The notes beneath the pieces were generated by a model. It had not been told where the DNA came from, made no database searches, and saw only the letters and a list, made by a program, of their open reading frames with translations. Below are positions 6,347-13,169 of a DNA stretch of 15,759 nt, piece after piece (within the stretch, counting starts at the first letter, position 1; every line of letters begins with the position of its first letter). The position numbers and the translations under genes are program-made. Source of the DNA: CAZCBD01 sp964496755 (GTDB taxonomy: Bacteria > Bacteroidota > Ignavibacteria > Ignavibacteriales > Melioribacteraceae); assembly GCA_964496755.1 (NCBI GenBank), contig CAZCBD010000045.1, positions 1-15,759 of the forward strand, in the 5' to 3' direction.

Positions 6347-8737
6347 TTACTTAAGCAGTGGAACCGAAGAATTTTTTGTAAGAATAAATTGAGAATTCAA
6401 TTTCTGTAATTCTTCTGTAATGTTATTAAAGAAATAAATGGTTTCTTTAATAGATTGAATTTTCATTGCAAATTCTTGGGTTGCTGCATTTATAGTTTCT
6501 ACTTTGGCAGCGACCTGAGCACTTACGTTCGATTGTTCTTCATTTGCGTGGGCAATTTGCTCTACTTTTGTGCTTAAATCAATAGAAGTAGAAACAATTT
6601 CCTTTAATGCTTTTCCGGCTTTATCGGTTAATTCGATTCCCGCATTAGTTTCGTTTAAGGCATTATCCATTGATTCAACAGTTTGATTAGTATCGAGTTG
6701 AATTTTCCTAATCATGTCGGATATTTCCTGAGTTGCTTTTGCGGTTTTTTCAGCAAGTTTTCTAACTTCATCGGCCACTACAGCAAAACCTCGTCCTTGT
6801 TCGCCGGCACGAGCAGCTTCAATAGCAGCATTTAAAGCAAGTAGATTGGTTTGGTCGGCAATATCCTCAATTACGCTTACAATTTCGCCTATATTTTTGC
6901 TGGATTCTCCAAGTGTTTTTACAAGCTTTGCTGAATTGTTTACTTCATTTGCAATCCTATGCATTCCTTCAACGGTTTGGTCAACAACCTTACCGCCGTT
7001 TTCAGCAGATTTCTTGGATTGAGCAGCTGTTTCGGCCATTATTTGTGCGTTACCGGCGTTCTCGGCAATTGTGGAAGTCATCTCTTCAATGGCCGTAACA
7101 ACTTCAATTGTGCCTTCGGTTTGTTTTGTAATGCTTGAAGCTATTTCATCGGTAAGTAAATTTAATTCCTGTACCGACCGACTATTTTTTTCAACCACTT
7201 CATTTACTTGAAGTAGAACTTTATTTAAATTCTCGGATGCGGAATTAAGCATCTCTTTTAACTTAGCATGATCACCATGATATTCGCCTTTAACTCTAAC
7301 GGTTAAATCCTTGCGGGCAATATTTTCCAAAACTTGTGATGCTTCAAAAATCGGAGTTAAAATTGCTTCTACGGTTTGATTTAATCCTGAAATGATTTTA
7401 TGAAATTCACCACTATGTTTTTCCGCGTTTGCTCTAAAAGTTAAATTACCTTTAACAGCTTCGCTTGTCATTCTGTTAATATCCTCAACAACAGAAGAAA
7501 TTTTCTTTTTCAATGTTACCATAGATTTACCGAGAATATCATCTTCGGAAATAATATCGATATGAACATCAAAATTACCACCGGCAATTTTGTCTACAGC
7601 CAATACTTTTTCTCGGAGGCCAGTTATCATTTCGTTAAAGGCTTTGGCCAATTTGCCTATTTCATCATTCGAATCAACAGTTAAATCTACCGAAAGACTT
7701 CCTTTTTCTGCACTGCGAATAATTTTTGAGGAGATTTCATTTATCGGTTTAGCGATAGAATTTGTAGCAATAAGAATTGCAATTAGTAAAACAACAAAAC
7801 TAATTCCAAATATTAAAAATGAGCTTGATGTCAGTCTATTTAGCGGGGCATTAACTTCGGCAGTTGGAATACTTACAATTAGATTCCAACCCAATTCTTC
7901 AATATGATCGGAAACAAGCAATCTTTTTTCGCCGTCGAATAAACATTCTTGATTATTTTTTTTGACTTTATTTAAGTTTGCGATAACTTTATCCAAGTCT
8001 TGATAATTTTTTTCATCTTTAGCAAGATCGTTTAGGTTTTTTTTGAGGATGTAATCTTTATTCGGGTGATAAATAATTTCTCCTTGTTCATTCACAATCA
8101 TTAAATATGCAGAATTAAAAAGATCAATTTCATTAATGTATTTTGATAAAGTTTCCATTCCGAAATCAATGCCACCCACACCAAGTAAATTTCCATATTT
8201 GTCATATATAGGATAACGATAATTAAGCGAAATGGTTCCTTCGGAATATCCAATACTAATCTCGTAAATCGGTTTGGCTTTTTCTTTGGTTTTTATAAAC
8301 CAGGGTCGTTTTGTAACGTCATAATTATCATTCAATTTATAACCGGTATTGCTGTAATAATGTTTGGTTTTAACACTGGAAATAAACGCCGACCCGATTT
8401 CACCGTCTTGTTTTACAAGTCGATTAAAGAAATTTAGAATTTCATCATAAGTTTTATCTTTCGATTTATCCGGATACCTAACGGTATTTGTTTCCAACCA
8501 CTTAATAACAGTCGGATTATTGCAAAGTGTCCAACCAATTTGTGCTTTGTTTGAAATTTTTGATATTAAAGTACTTTCGATTTCATCGATTTTAACACCG
8601 ATTTTTTCATTGGTTTCAGTTAAAATTGCATTTTTTGAAAAATTGAAATATAGAAGAAAAATTGAAATAAAGATTATGATATTAACTAACAAAATTGATA
8701 CGAAAATTTTGTTGCGGATTCTTAAATTCTTATACAA
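6347..8737 (-). CDS. methyl-accepting chemotaxis protein with dCache-type sensor and repeated HAMP units
   Basis: 796-residue transmembrane chemoreceptor. TM1 is about 11-32. A double-Cache-type periplasmic sensor spans about 36-300, with YDVTKRPWF (139-147) and GVGGIDF (186-192). TM2 is about 306-325. The first HAMP is at 328-375 (P331, DEIG 358-361). Three further HAMP-like units follow, starting near GGNFDVHI (386), KGNLTFRA (429) and RKDLTVRV (475). The signalling domain is about 530-770, with tip EDIADQTNLLALNAAIEAAR (624-643). There is no CheR-binding pentapeptide at the C-terminus (ends SVPLLK). Tyr139, Arg144 and Trp146 resemble the amino-acid-binding Cache motif, but its tyrosine/aspartate part is not evident, so the ligand is open. 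The start is TTG 8737, directly after a strong SD, and no ATG lies before TM1. No che genes are nearby. Confidence 0.95.
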   Translation of the reverse strand: MYKNLRIRNKIFVSILLVNIIIFISIFLLYFNFSKNAILTETNEKIGVKIDEIESTLISKISNKAQIGWTLCNNPTVIKWLETNTVRYPDKSKDKTYDEILNFFNRLVKQDGEIGSAFISSVKTKHYYSNTGYKLNDNYDVTKRPWFIKTKEKAKPIYEISIGYSEGTISLNYRYPIYDKYGNLLGVGGIDFGMETLSKYINEIDLFNSAYLMIVNEQGEIIYHPNKDYILKKNLNDLAKDEKNYQDLDKVIANLNKVKKNNQECLFDGEKRLLVSDHIEELGWNLIVSIPTAEVNAPLNRLTSSSFLIFGISFVVLLIAILIATNSIAKPINEISSKIIRSAEKGSLSVDLTVDSNDEIGKLAKAFNEMITGLREKVLAVDKIAGGNFDVHIDIISEDDILGKSMVTLKKKISSVVEDINRMTSEAVKGNLTFRANAEKHSGEFHKIISGLNQTVEAILTPIFEASQVLENIARKDLTVRVKGEYHGDHAKLKEMLNSASENLNKVLLQVNEVVEKNSRSVQELNLLTDEIASSITKQTEGTIEVVTAIEEMTSTIAENAGNAQIMAETAAQSKKSAENGGKVVDQTVEGMHRIANEVNNSAKLVKTLGESSKNIGEIVSVIEDIADQTNLLALNAAIEAARAGEQGRGFAVVADEVRKLAEKTAKATQEISDMIRKIQLDTNQTVESMDNALNETNAGIELTDKAGKALKEIVSTSIDLSTKVEQIAHANEEQSNVSAQVAAKVETINAATQEFAMKIQSIKETIYFFNNITEELQKLNSQFILTKNSSVPLLK

Positions 8738-8741
8738 ATCG

Positions 8742-8749
8742 CTCCCCCT
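8742..8749 (-). promoter_or_regulatory. strong SD that fixes a TTG start for the chemoreceptor
   Basis: On the minus strand AGGGGGAG (8749-8742) lies four bases before TTG 8737. It is the most G-rich SD in the window, and there is no in-frame ATG before TM1. The rare start codon appears to be compensated by the SD strength. Confidence 0.7.
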
Positions 8750-8780
8750 GTAATTATTAGAGTTATTATGATTATTGTAT

Positions 8781-8810
8781 TTGATAATTTAATCTACAAA
8801 AGTGTATAAA
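8781..8810 (+). promoter_or_regulatory. sigma70-like promoter for the lipoprotein gene at 8924
   Basis: TTGATA (8781-8786) is separated by 18 bases from TATAAA (8805-8810), with TG directly before the -10 (8803-8804). Both hexamers are close to consensus. The predicted start near 8817 leaves a leader of about 107 bases before the lipoprotein ATG. On the opposite strand TACAAT (8779-8774) could be a -10 for the divergent chemoreceptor gene, but no good -35 goes with it. Confidence 0.5.
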
Positions 8811-8914
8811 ATATTTTCAGATTGAACTATTTAGAAGTCAATCATATTCAAAAAGTTCTATTTTATTTAAACGAAAAAGGCATACTATTTGCATACATAA
8901 TATTTTTGAATAAT

Positions 8915-8918
8915 GAGG
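8915..8918 (+). promoter_or_regulatory. SD that decides the start of the lipoprotein gene
   Basis: GAGG at 8915-8918 is five bases before ATG 8924. It favours this start over the in-frame TTG at 8822, which would add 34 residues ahead of a complete lipoprotein signal peptide. Confidence 0.7.
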
Positions 8919-8923
8919 TTTTT

Positions 8924-9637
8924 ATGAAATTTAAAATATTTTTGTTGAGTATAGTTGTTTTAAGTTTAGTAGGATGTTCGCAAAAACCAATCTATAAACT
9001 CTCTCCGGCAAATGAAGATATCGATCTTTCCGAAGGTAAGGAAATTGCATTTAGAAGTGATTCCCTGTTTGAAACGGCAATAAACTTTGAATATTTCACC
9101 GAAACTGAAATATGTTTTTACACTTATTTTTATAACGGCACCGATTCAATAATAGAAATTAATCCTTCCGAGTTTAGGTTAAGCGGAGAAATAACAAATT
9201 CGGATTTAAAATTAAAAACAAAAGTAGTACATGCAATTTCATCGGAAGTTATTTTACAAAGAATTAAAAAAGAGAAAGAAGATGTTAAGCGCGATCATCA
9301 TTTATTAAGCTGTGCTAATTGCTTGTTGGCAACATTAAGTTTTGTTTTTATTGATGATGAAGATGAATATGCCGATGAAAAAAGAGGCAATACGGTTATC
9401 AATTGGATTGGGAATCAAGCCGAGATTGAATCTGCAACCGAAGCTAAACTTCAAAAACTAAAAAGAAAAAAAATCTTTTGGGAAAATGAAGTTCTGAAAA
9501 AGACTTTTTTGCATCCGGATGAAGAGATAGGCGGATTGATTTATTTCCCATTAATTCAGTTTAAAATATGTAAAATAAGTTTGCCTTTTAAAAAAGATAA
9601 AATCCATTTCGGATTTAAAAAAGTGCAAGTTAATTAA
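8924..9637 (+). CDS. hypothetical lipoprotein, 237 residues
   Basis: Function not recognised. The start MKFKIFLLSIVVLSLVGCSQ is a textbook lipoprotein signal with lipobox LVGC (Cys18), so the protein should be lipid-anchored outside the cytoplasm. The mature part has strand-rich segments (about 40-105), then a charged helix (ILQRIKKEKEDVKRDHH), a short hydrophobic stretch with two Cys (LLSCANCLLATLSFVFI), an acidic loop (DDEDEYADE), a Lys-rich helix, and a beta-rich end. The tail, with HPDEEIGGLIYFP, resembles the pattern of extracellular proteins in which a beta-sandwich domain sits C-terminally, but no family name is justified. The gene ends tail-to-tail with the GHMP kinase; their stop codons overlap within TTAA, with no room for a terminator. 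Confidence 0.75.
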   Translation: MKFKIFLLSIVVLSLVGCSQKPIYKLSPANEDIDLSEGKEIAFRSDSLFETAINFEYFTETEICFYTYFYNGTDSIIEINPSEFRLSGEITNSDLKLKTKVVHAISSEVILQRIKKEKEDVKRDHHLLSCANCLLATLSFVFIDDEDEYADEKRGNTVINWIGNQAEIESATEAKLQKLKRKKIFWENEVLKKTFLHPDEEIGGLIYFPLIQFKICKISLPFKKDKIHFGFKKVQVN

Positions 9638-10725
9638 ATCCATTCGGCAGCGTTAATTTCTGTGATGCCAACATCAGCATGGATAACATAAGCTTCGCTA
9701 AGTTTGCGAAGTGCCATAAAAACATGCTCCGGATATTCCGGGGCATAAGCAATCATGGAAATTCCACCGCCGGTGGTATTTACTTTTGCTCCGAAGGCAC
9801 CTGTATCTAATGCGGCTTTAATCATATCTTCAATTTTTTGATTCGATAAATTAAAATTGTCTCTTAAAATTGCGTGCTGTTTGTTAAGCAACTCTCCAAA
9901 ATATTTTTGGTCTATTTTATCTTTTGAAAGAACATCAAATGCCGTATTAGTTAGTATATTGTTTTTAACTATTCCTCGTAAAATCATGATTTGTTCATCG
10001 TTCAAATATTGTTCGTAATTGGCAATATTATTTTCCGATAACTCTAAAATTGAAAAGTTTTCATCTTCGGATTTTAAAGTTTCAGAAATAAAGATAAATT
10101 GATTTTTCATTTTCATGATTTCATTGTATCGGTCAATGTTTAATTCGGGATTGCCAAGTACAAAAAATTCTAAATCGGGGCTAAGTTTTTTACAAGAAAA
10201 TTTAGGCGTGAAAGAATAATAATTTACTCCGCCGGAAGTAATAGTTTGAAAATCTGCGATACTTGATTTTTTTTCAAACTCGGAATGTTCAATTTGCAAG
10301 GCTATAGATGCTAATTGGTCATCGGTCAGTTCAATTTTTTGATCACTCATTTTGGTTAAAAATTCAATCCAACTTATTAATAAGGCGGCAAAGCTGGCAG
10401 CTCCGGCATGCATCGGTATTTTTCCTCGTATCTGACAGTCGAATCCGGAGGAAAATGTATATCCCATTTTTTTTAAATAAAAAAATGTTTTGGAAAAATA
10501 ATTCTCTTCCGGAAGAGAATGTGATTTTTCTTTTAAAATTGAAAAAACTATCTTTTTTCTGGTATCCAACAAATTAATATTGATTAAATCTGTTGAGGTT
10601 CTATTTCCAATTAAGTTAAGTCTTCTTGAAATTGCAGTTTGTATTAAAGGTAAGTTTAAACAATCTAAATGTTCGCCGAATAATGAAATTCTTCCGGGAG
10701 TTGAAACAACTTTGTCCGATAGCAT
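9634..10725 (-). CDS. GHMP-family sugar kinase, galactokinase-like
   Basis: 363 residues, slightly below typical galactokinase length (about 380-390). Family members phosphorylate a sugar at C1 with ATP in the cytoplasm. Motif 1, TPGRISLFGEHLDCL (9-23), is the galactokinase signature with the sugar-binding GEHxD pattern. Motif 2, normally GLSSSAA, reads AGAASFAA (107-114): the middle Ser (S111) is kept but the flanking Ser positions are Ala and Phe. The likely catalytic Asp is D158 in ADFQ. Motif 3 reads GAFGAKVNTTGGG (309-321) instead of the usual GAKxTGxGxGG. The mix points to a galactokinase-type enzyme with shifted substrate, or a divergent clade; plain galK is not certain. SD GGAG precedes ATG 10725. 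No galT, galE or mutarotase gene is adjacent. Confidence 0.85.
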   Translation of the reverse strand: MLSDKVVSTPGRISLFGEHLDCLNLPLIQTAISRRLNLIGNRTSTDLININLLDTRKKIVFSILKEKSHSLPEENYFSKTFFYLKKMGYTFSSGFDCQIRGKIPMHAGAASFAALLISWIEFLTKMSDQKIELTDDQLASIALQIEHSEFEKKSSIADFQTITSGGVNYYSFTPKFSCKKLSPDLEFFVLGNPELNIDRYNEIMKMKNQFIFISETLKSEDENFSILELSENNIANYEQYLNDEQIMILRGIVKNNILTNTAFDVLSKDKIDQKYFGELLNKQHAILRDNFNLSNQKIEDMIKAALDTGAFGAKVNTTGGGISMIAYAPEYPEHVFMALRKLSEAYVIHADVGITEINAAEWI

Positions 10726-10809
10726 AAAAGCTCCGATAGTTTATAAAAATTCTTAATTTGAATGCAAAAAATATACCAATCTAGTTTTAGGTAACCAAAA
10801 TTTCTTTTT

Positions 10810-10849
10810 AGCTTAAAATGTCAATATTTGTAAATCTTAAGCTTAAAAT
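10810..10849. repeat. short direct repeat AGCTTAAAAT
   Basis: AGCTTAAAAT occurs at 10810-10819 and 10840-10849 in the spacer after the holin gene. The second copy runs into the palindrome TTAAAATATTTTAA, which could form a weak hairpin at the 3' end of the holin transcript (minus strand). AT-rich and short, so possibly chance. Confidence 0.3.
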
Positions 10850-10852
10850 ATT

Positions 10853-11323
10853 TTAATCTTTGTGTGGAACAGGTAATTTTTTCCCTGTTTTTTCTACTGT
10901 TCGTAGATAACCGTAACCAATAAATCCAACGCCAAAGACTGTCCACATTTCCGTCGGTAAATCAATAGGCTTCAAAGGATTTCCGGTAAACATTTGATAA
11001 ATGGGGATAAAGATGTAATTAATAACAATTATAATGTAGAAAATATAATTAAAGGTTGGTCTGGCGCGCCTAACATAAGCGTCTTGGCTTTGTATTTCAG
11101 TTGTTATCTGGCGTCTTAAATCTTTGGCGTCATCCAAATAAGCTTTTTCAAGTCTTTCTTTCATTTCATTTTCAGCTTGCTGAGCCGCTAAAGAAATTTG
11201 AGTTAATGCAATTTTGTTTTTTTCACGTTCATCGTCGGTAGTGAAAAGGCCGTTTATCACTTTCCCAACCGAATCAATAACATTACTAAAACCACCGCTA
11301 ACAATATCTGTAAACCACGACAT
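10853..11323 (-). CDS. phage-type holin family protein (Holin_3TM-like)
   Basis: 156 residues from ATG 11323, chosen because AGGAG lies six to eight bases upstream and the family begins MSWFxDI. The sequence fits the 3TM holin family of phages: amphipathic N-terminus (SGGFSNVIDSVGKVINGLF), a long Lys/Glu-rich helix (about 31-80), the junction RRARPTFNY (85-93), a hydrophobic segment about 91-112, a second at 125-142 (MWTVFGVGFIGYGYLRT) and a basic tail. In phages such proteins make membrane lesions that release lysins. Here there is no endolysin, spanin or any other phage gene; the neighbours are a sugar kinase and a lipoprotein. It may be a remnant of a prophage or a domesticated membrane protein. 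Family call good, function in this host unknown. Confidence 0.8.
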   Translation of the reverse strand: MSWFTDIVSGGFSNVIDSVGKVINGLFTTDDEREKNKIALTQISLAAQQAENEMKERLEKAYLDDAKDLRRQITTEIQSQDAYVRRARPTFNYIFYIIIVINYIFIPIYQMFTGNPLKPIDLPTEMWTVFGVGFIGYGYLRTVEKTGKKLPVPHKD

Positions 11324-11330
11324 TTTTTTA

Positions 11331-11335
11331 CTCCT
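11331..11335 (-). promoter_or_regulatory. SD that decides the start of the holin-like gene
   Basis: AGGAG on the minus strand (11335-11331) is seven bases before ATG 11323. It argues against an upstream in-frame ATG at 11422, which would add 33 residues and overlap the divergent lipoprotein gene. Confidence 0.7.
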
Positions 11336-11413
11336 ATTTTTTTGCCCGTAATTATTCAAAATTTTAAGTAAATTAATTAAATTTAAAATTATGTGCAATC
11401 GAAAAGGTGATTT

Positions 11414-11824
11414 ATGAATCAAATTAGAGTAGGATTATTTTTGTTGCTTGTTTGTTCTTTTATTTCTTGTTCCGATAATTCCGATTCAATCGTGGGAACA
11501 TGGGAAGGAGTTGATAAGTTCGGTAATTTTCAGACGCTAAAATTTTATGAAGATTTATCGGCAGTATTTATAATTAAAACAAAAACCAGACAAGATACAT
11601 TAAAAATAAATTACGAAATATTTGAGCATAAAAATCCGAAGTGGTTAAATTTATATAATTTTAATCGAGGATTTTTAAAAAATAAAAATCTGTATTGCAT
11701 TTATGAAATTAAAAATAACGTACTTAGATTAGATGCTGAAGCGGGGGGATTAAATAATTCCGATGCTGTTGTTAGACCAAAAGAATTTACATCGGAAACA
11801 GTTGAATATAAAAGACTGGAATAA
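11414..11824 (+). CDS. small lipoprotein with lipocalin-like pattern
   Basis: 136 residues. The N-terminal signal ends in lipobox FISC (Cys19), so the protein is probably lipid-anchored. The mature part starts SIVGTWEGVDKFGNFQTLKF, the GTWxG opening of lipocalin-like small proteins, followed by alternating beta strands. The end, VVRPKEFTSETVEYKRL, recalls the RPxEF...KR ending of TIGR03067-type proteins; both resemblances are weak and by eye. SD AGGTGA precedes ATG 11414. It is divergent from the holin-like gene (90 bases apart) and 64 bases upstream of speD-speE on the same strand, so co-transcription with the polyamine genes is possible but not shown. Confidence 0.75.
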   Translation: MNQIRVGLFLLLVCSFISCSDNSDSIVGTWEGVDKFGNFQTLKFYEDLSAVFIIKTKTRQDTLKINYEIFEHKNPKWLNLYNFNRGFLKNKNLYCIYEIKNNVLRLDAEAGGLNNSDAVVRPKEFTSETVEYKRLE

Positions 11825-11835
11825 AACGTTTGTTA

Positions 11836-11858
11836 AAATTTAAACTTAAGTTAAATTT
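11836..11858. repeat. AT-only-arm inverted repeat before speD-speE
   Basis: AAATTTAA (11836-11843) and TTAAATTT (11851-11858) form an 8-bp inverted repeat around ACTTAAG. There is no G-C pair in the arms and no T-tract, so it is a poor terminator; it could be an operator or chance in AT-rich sequence. It lies 12 bases after the lipoprotein stop. Confidence 0.25.
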
Positions 11859-11888
11859 GAAAAATAAATTATAAAAAATAGGAAAGAA

Positions 11889-13169
11889 ATGGCAGCATTA
11901 GGAAGACATATTTTAGTAGAATTTTTAGGTTGTGATCCGGAAACAATGAACGATGTTTCGATGATTGAATCAGCAATGGTAGAAGCTGCAGATAATGCGG
12001 GGGCTACTGTAATTAATTCCACTTTTCATCATTTTTCTCCCTACGGTGTATCGGGGGTAGTGGTAATTCAGGAAAGCCATTTGGCCATTCATACTTGGCC
12101 AGAATATCAATATGCAGCGGTTGATTTGTTTACATGTGGCGATTCGGTTGATCCTTGGATTTCTTTTGATCACTTAAAAGGAGTTTTCGGAGCTACAAAT
12201 TATTCTGCAATAGAAATGAAGCGAGGGTCATTGAATTTACTTGAACGGATTGATTTTGATATTTCATCAATGCGTGAGGATGCTTCTAAACACGTGAACC
12301 CGGGAAAATATAATAGAAATGTTTGGTTTACTGATAAGGATGATAATCAAGCTCTTTCTTTAAGATATACGGGAGAAATTTTATATGACAAAAAATCCGA
12401 ATTTCAACGAACAAGAGTGATTGATACTTATGCTTACGGTAAATGTTTAACCATTGATAATATGGTGATGACAACTGAAAAGGATGAATTCCATTATCAC
12501 GAAATGATTACTCATCCGGCATTACTTACTCATCCGAAACCTAAAAAAGTACTTGTTATTGGCGGGGGCGACGGAGGCACAATTCGCGAAGTGCTTAAAC
12601 ATAAATCGATTGAAAAAGTAACAATGGTTGAAATTGATGAAAATGTAATTGAAGCTTCAAAATTATTTCTTCCCAAATTATCTGTTAGTTTTGATCACCC
12701 TAAATTGAATTTAATAATTGGCGATGGAATTAAATATGTAAAAGAAGCTGATGATAAAAGTTTTGATGTGATAATTATCGATAGTTCCGACCCCGTAGGT
12801 CCGGCCGAAGGATTATTTTCAACGGAGTTTTATGAAAACTGTAGCCGAATATTAAAAGATGATGGTGCAATTGTTGTCCAAGGTGAATCACCGGTTTTTA
12901 ATTCCAATGCTTTTGTCGACTTGAATCAGTGTTTGAAAAATATTTTTTCAAAGGAAAATGTTCAAACAATGATTGTACATATTCCTACTTATCCGTCGGG
13001 CGTTTGGGGATTCCAGTTCGCTTCGAAAAAGGGATATGATTTTAAAGAATTTGATAGCCGGAAAGTTGCTGAATTCTGTAATAATTATGTTTTACATTTT
13101 TATAATCCGGAAATACATAAAGCGGCTTTTGCGTTACCAAATTATATAAAACGGATGTTGGATAAATAA
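11889..13169 (+). CDS. speDE: fused S-adenosylmethionine decarboxylase-spermidine synthase
   Basis: 426 residues joining two polyamine enzymes normally encoded apart. Residues 1-120 are a complete class 1B AdoMet decarboxylase proenzyme: STFHHFSPYGVSGVVVI (44-60), the processing pair Glu62-Ser63, His68 and Cys83, at the same positions as in the Thermotoga maritima enzyme. Self-cleavage before Ser63 would give a 62-residue beta chain and a pyruvoyl alpha chain that still carries the synthase. Residues about 150-426 are spermidine synthase: KSEFQ (169-173), DEFHYHEM (199-206), AdoMet-site GGGDGGT (225-231), VEID (247-250), DSSDPVGPAEGLF (298-310) with the catalytic Asp region, and QGESP (331-335). 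Substrate and amine specificity are not fixed by this. SD AGGAAAG precedes ATG. The stop shares a base with the next start (TAATG). Confidence 0.95.
   Translation: MAALGRHILVEFLGCDPETMNDVSMIESAMVEAADNAGATVINSTFHHFSPYGVSGVVVIQESHLAIHTWPEYQYAAVDLFTCGDSVDPWISFDHLKGVFGATNYSAIEMKRGSLNLLERIDFDISSMREDASKHVNPGKYNRNVWFTDKDDNQALSLRYTGEILYDKKSEFQRTRVIDTYAYGKCLTIDNMVMTTEKDEFHYHEMITHPALLTHPKPKKVLVIGGGDGGTIREVLKHKSIEKVTMVEIDENVIEASKLFLPKLSVSFDHPKLNLIIGDGIKYVKEADDKSFDVIIIDSSDPVGPAEGLFSTEFYENCSRILKDDGAIVVQGESPVFNSNAFVDLNQCLKNIFSKENVQTMIVHIPTYPSGVWGFQFASKKGYDFKEFDSRKVAEFCNNYVLHFYNPEIHKAAFALPNYIKRMLDK

Noticed and set aside
8822..8923. Longer N-terminus from TTG 8822 for the lipoprotein
   Set aside because: It would bury a complete lipoprotein signal peptide 34 residues inside; ATG 8924 has a well-placed GAGG.
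10740..10767. Possible promoter (TTGCAT-16-TATAAA, minus strand) for the GHMP kinase
   Set aside because: The start would fall on top of the SD, leaving no usable ribosome site, and the -35 matches at only three positions.
11324..11422. 33-residue N-terminal extension of the holin-like protein
   Set aside because: It overlaps the start of the divergent lipoprotein gene and lies ahead of a strong SD and a family-like MSWF start at 11323.
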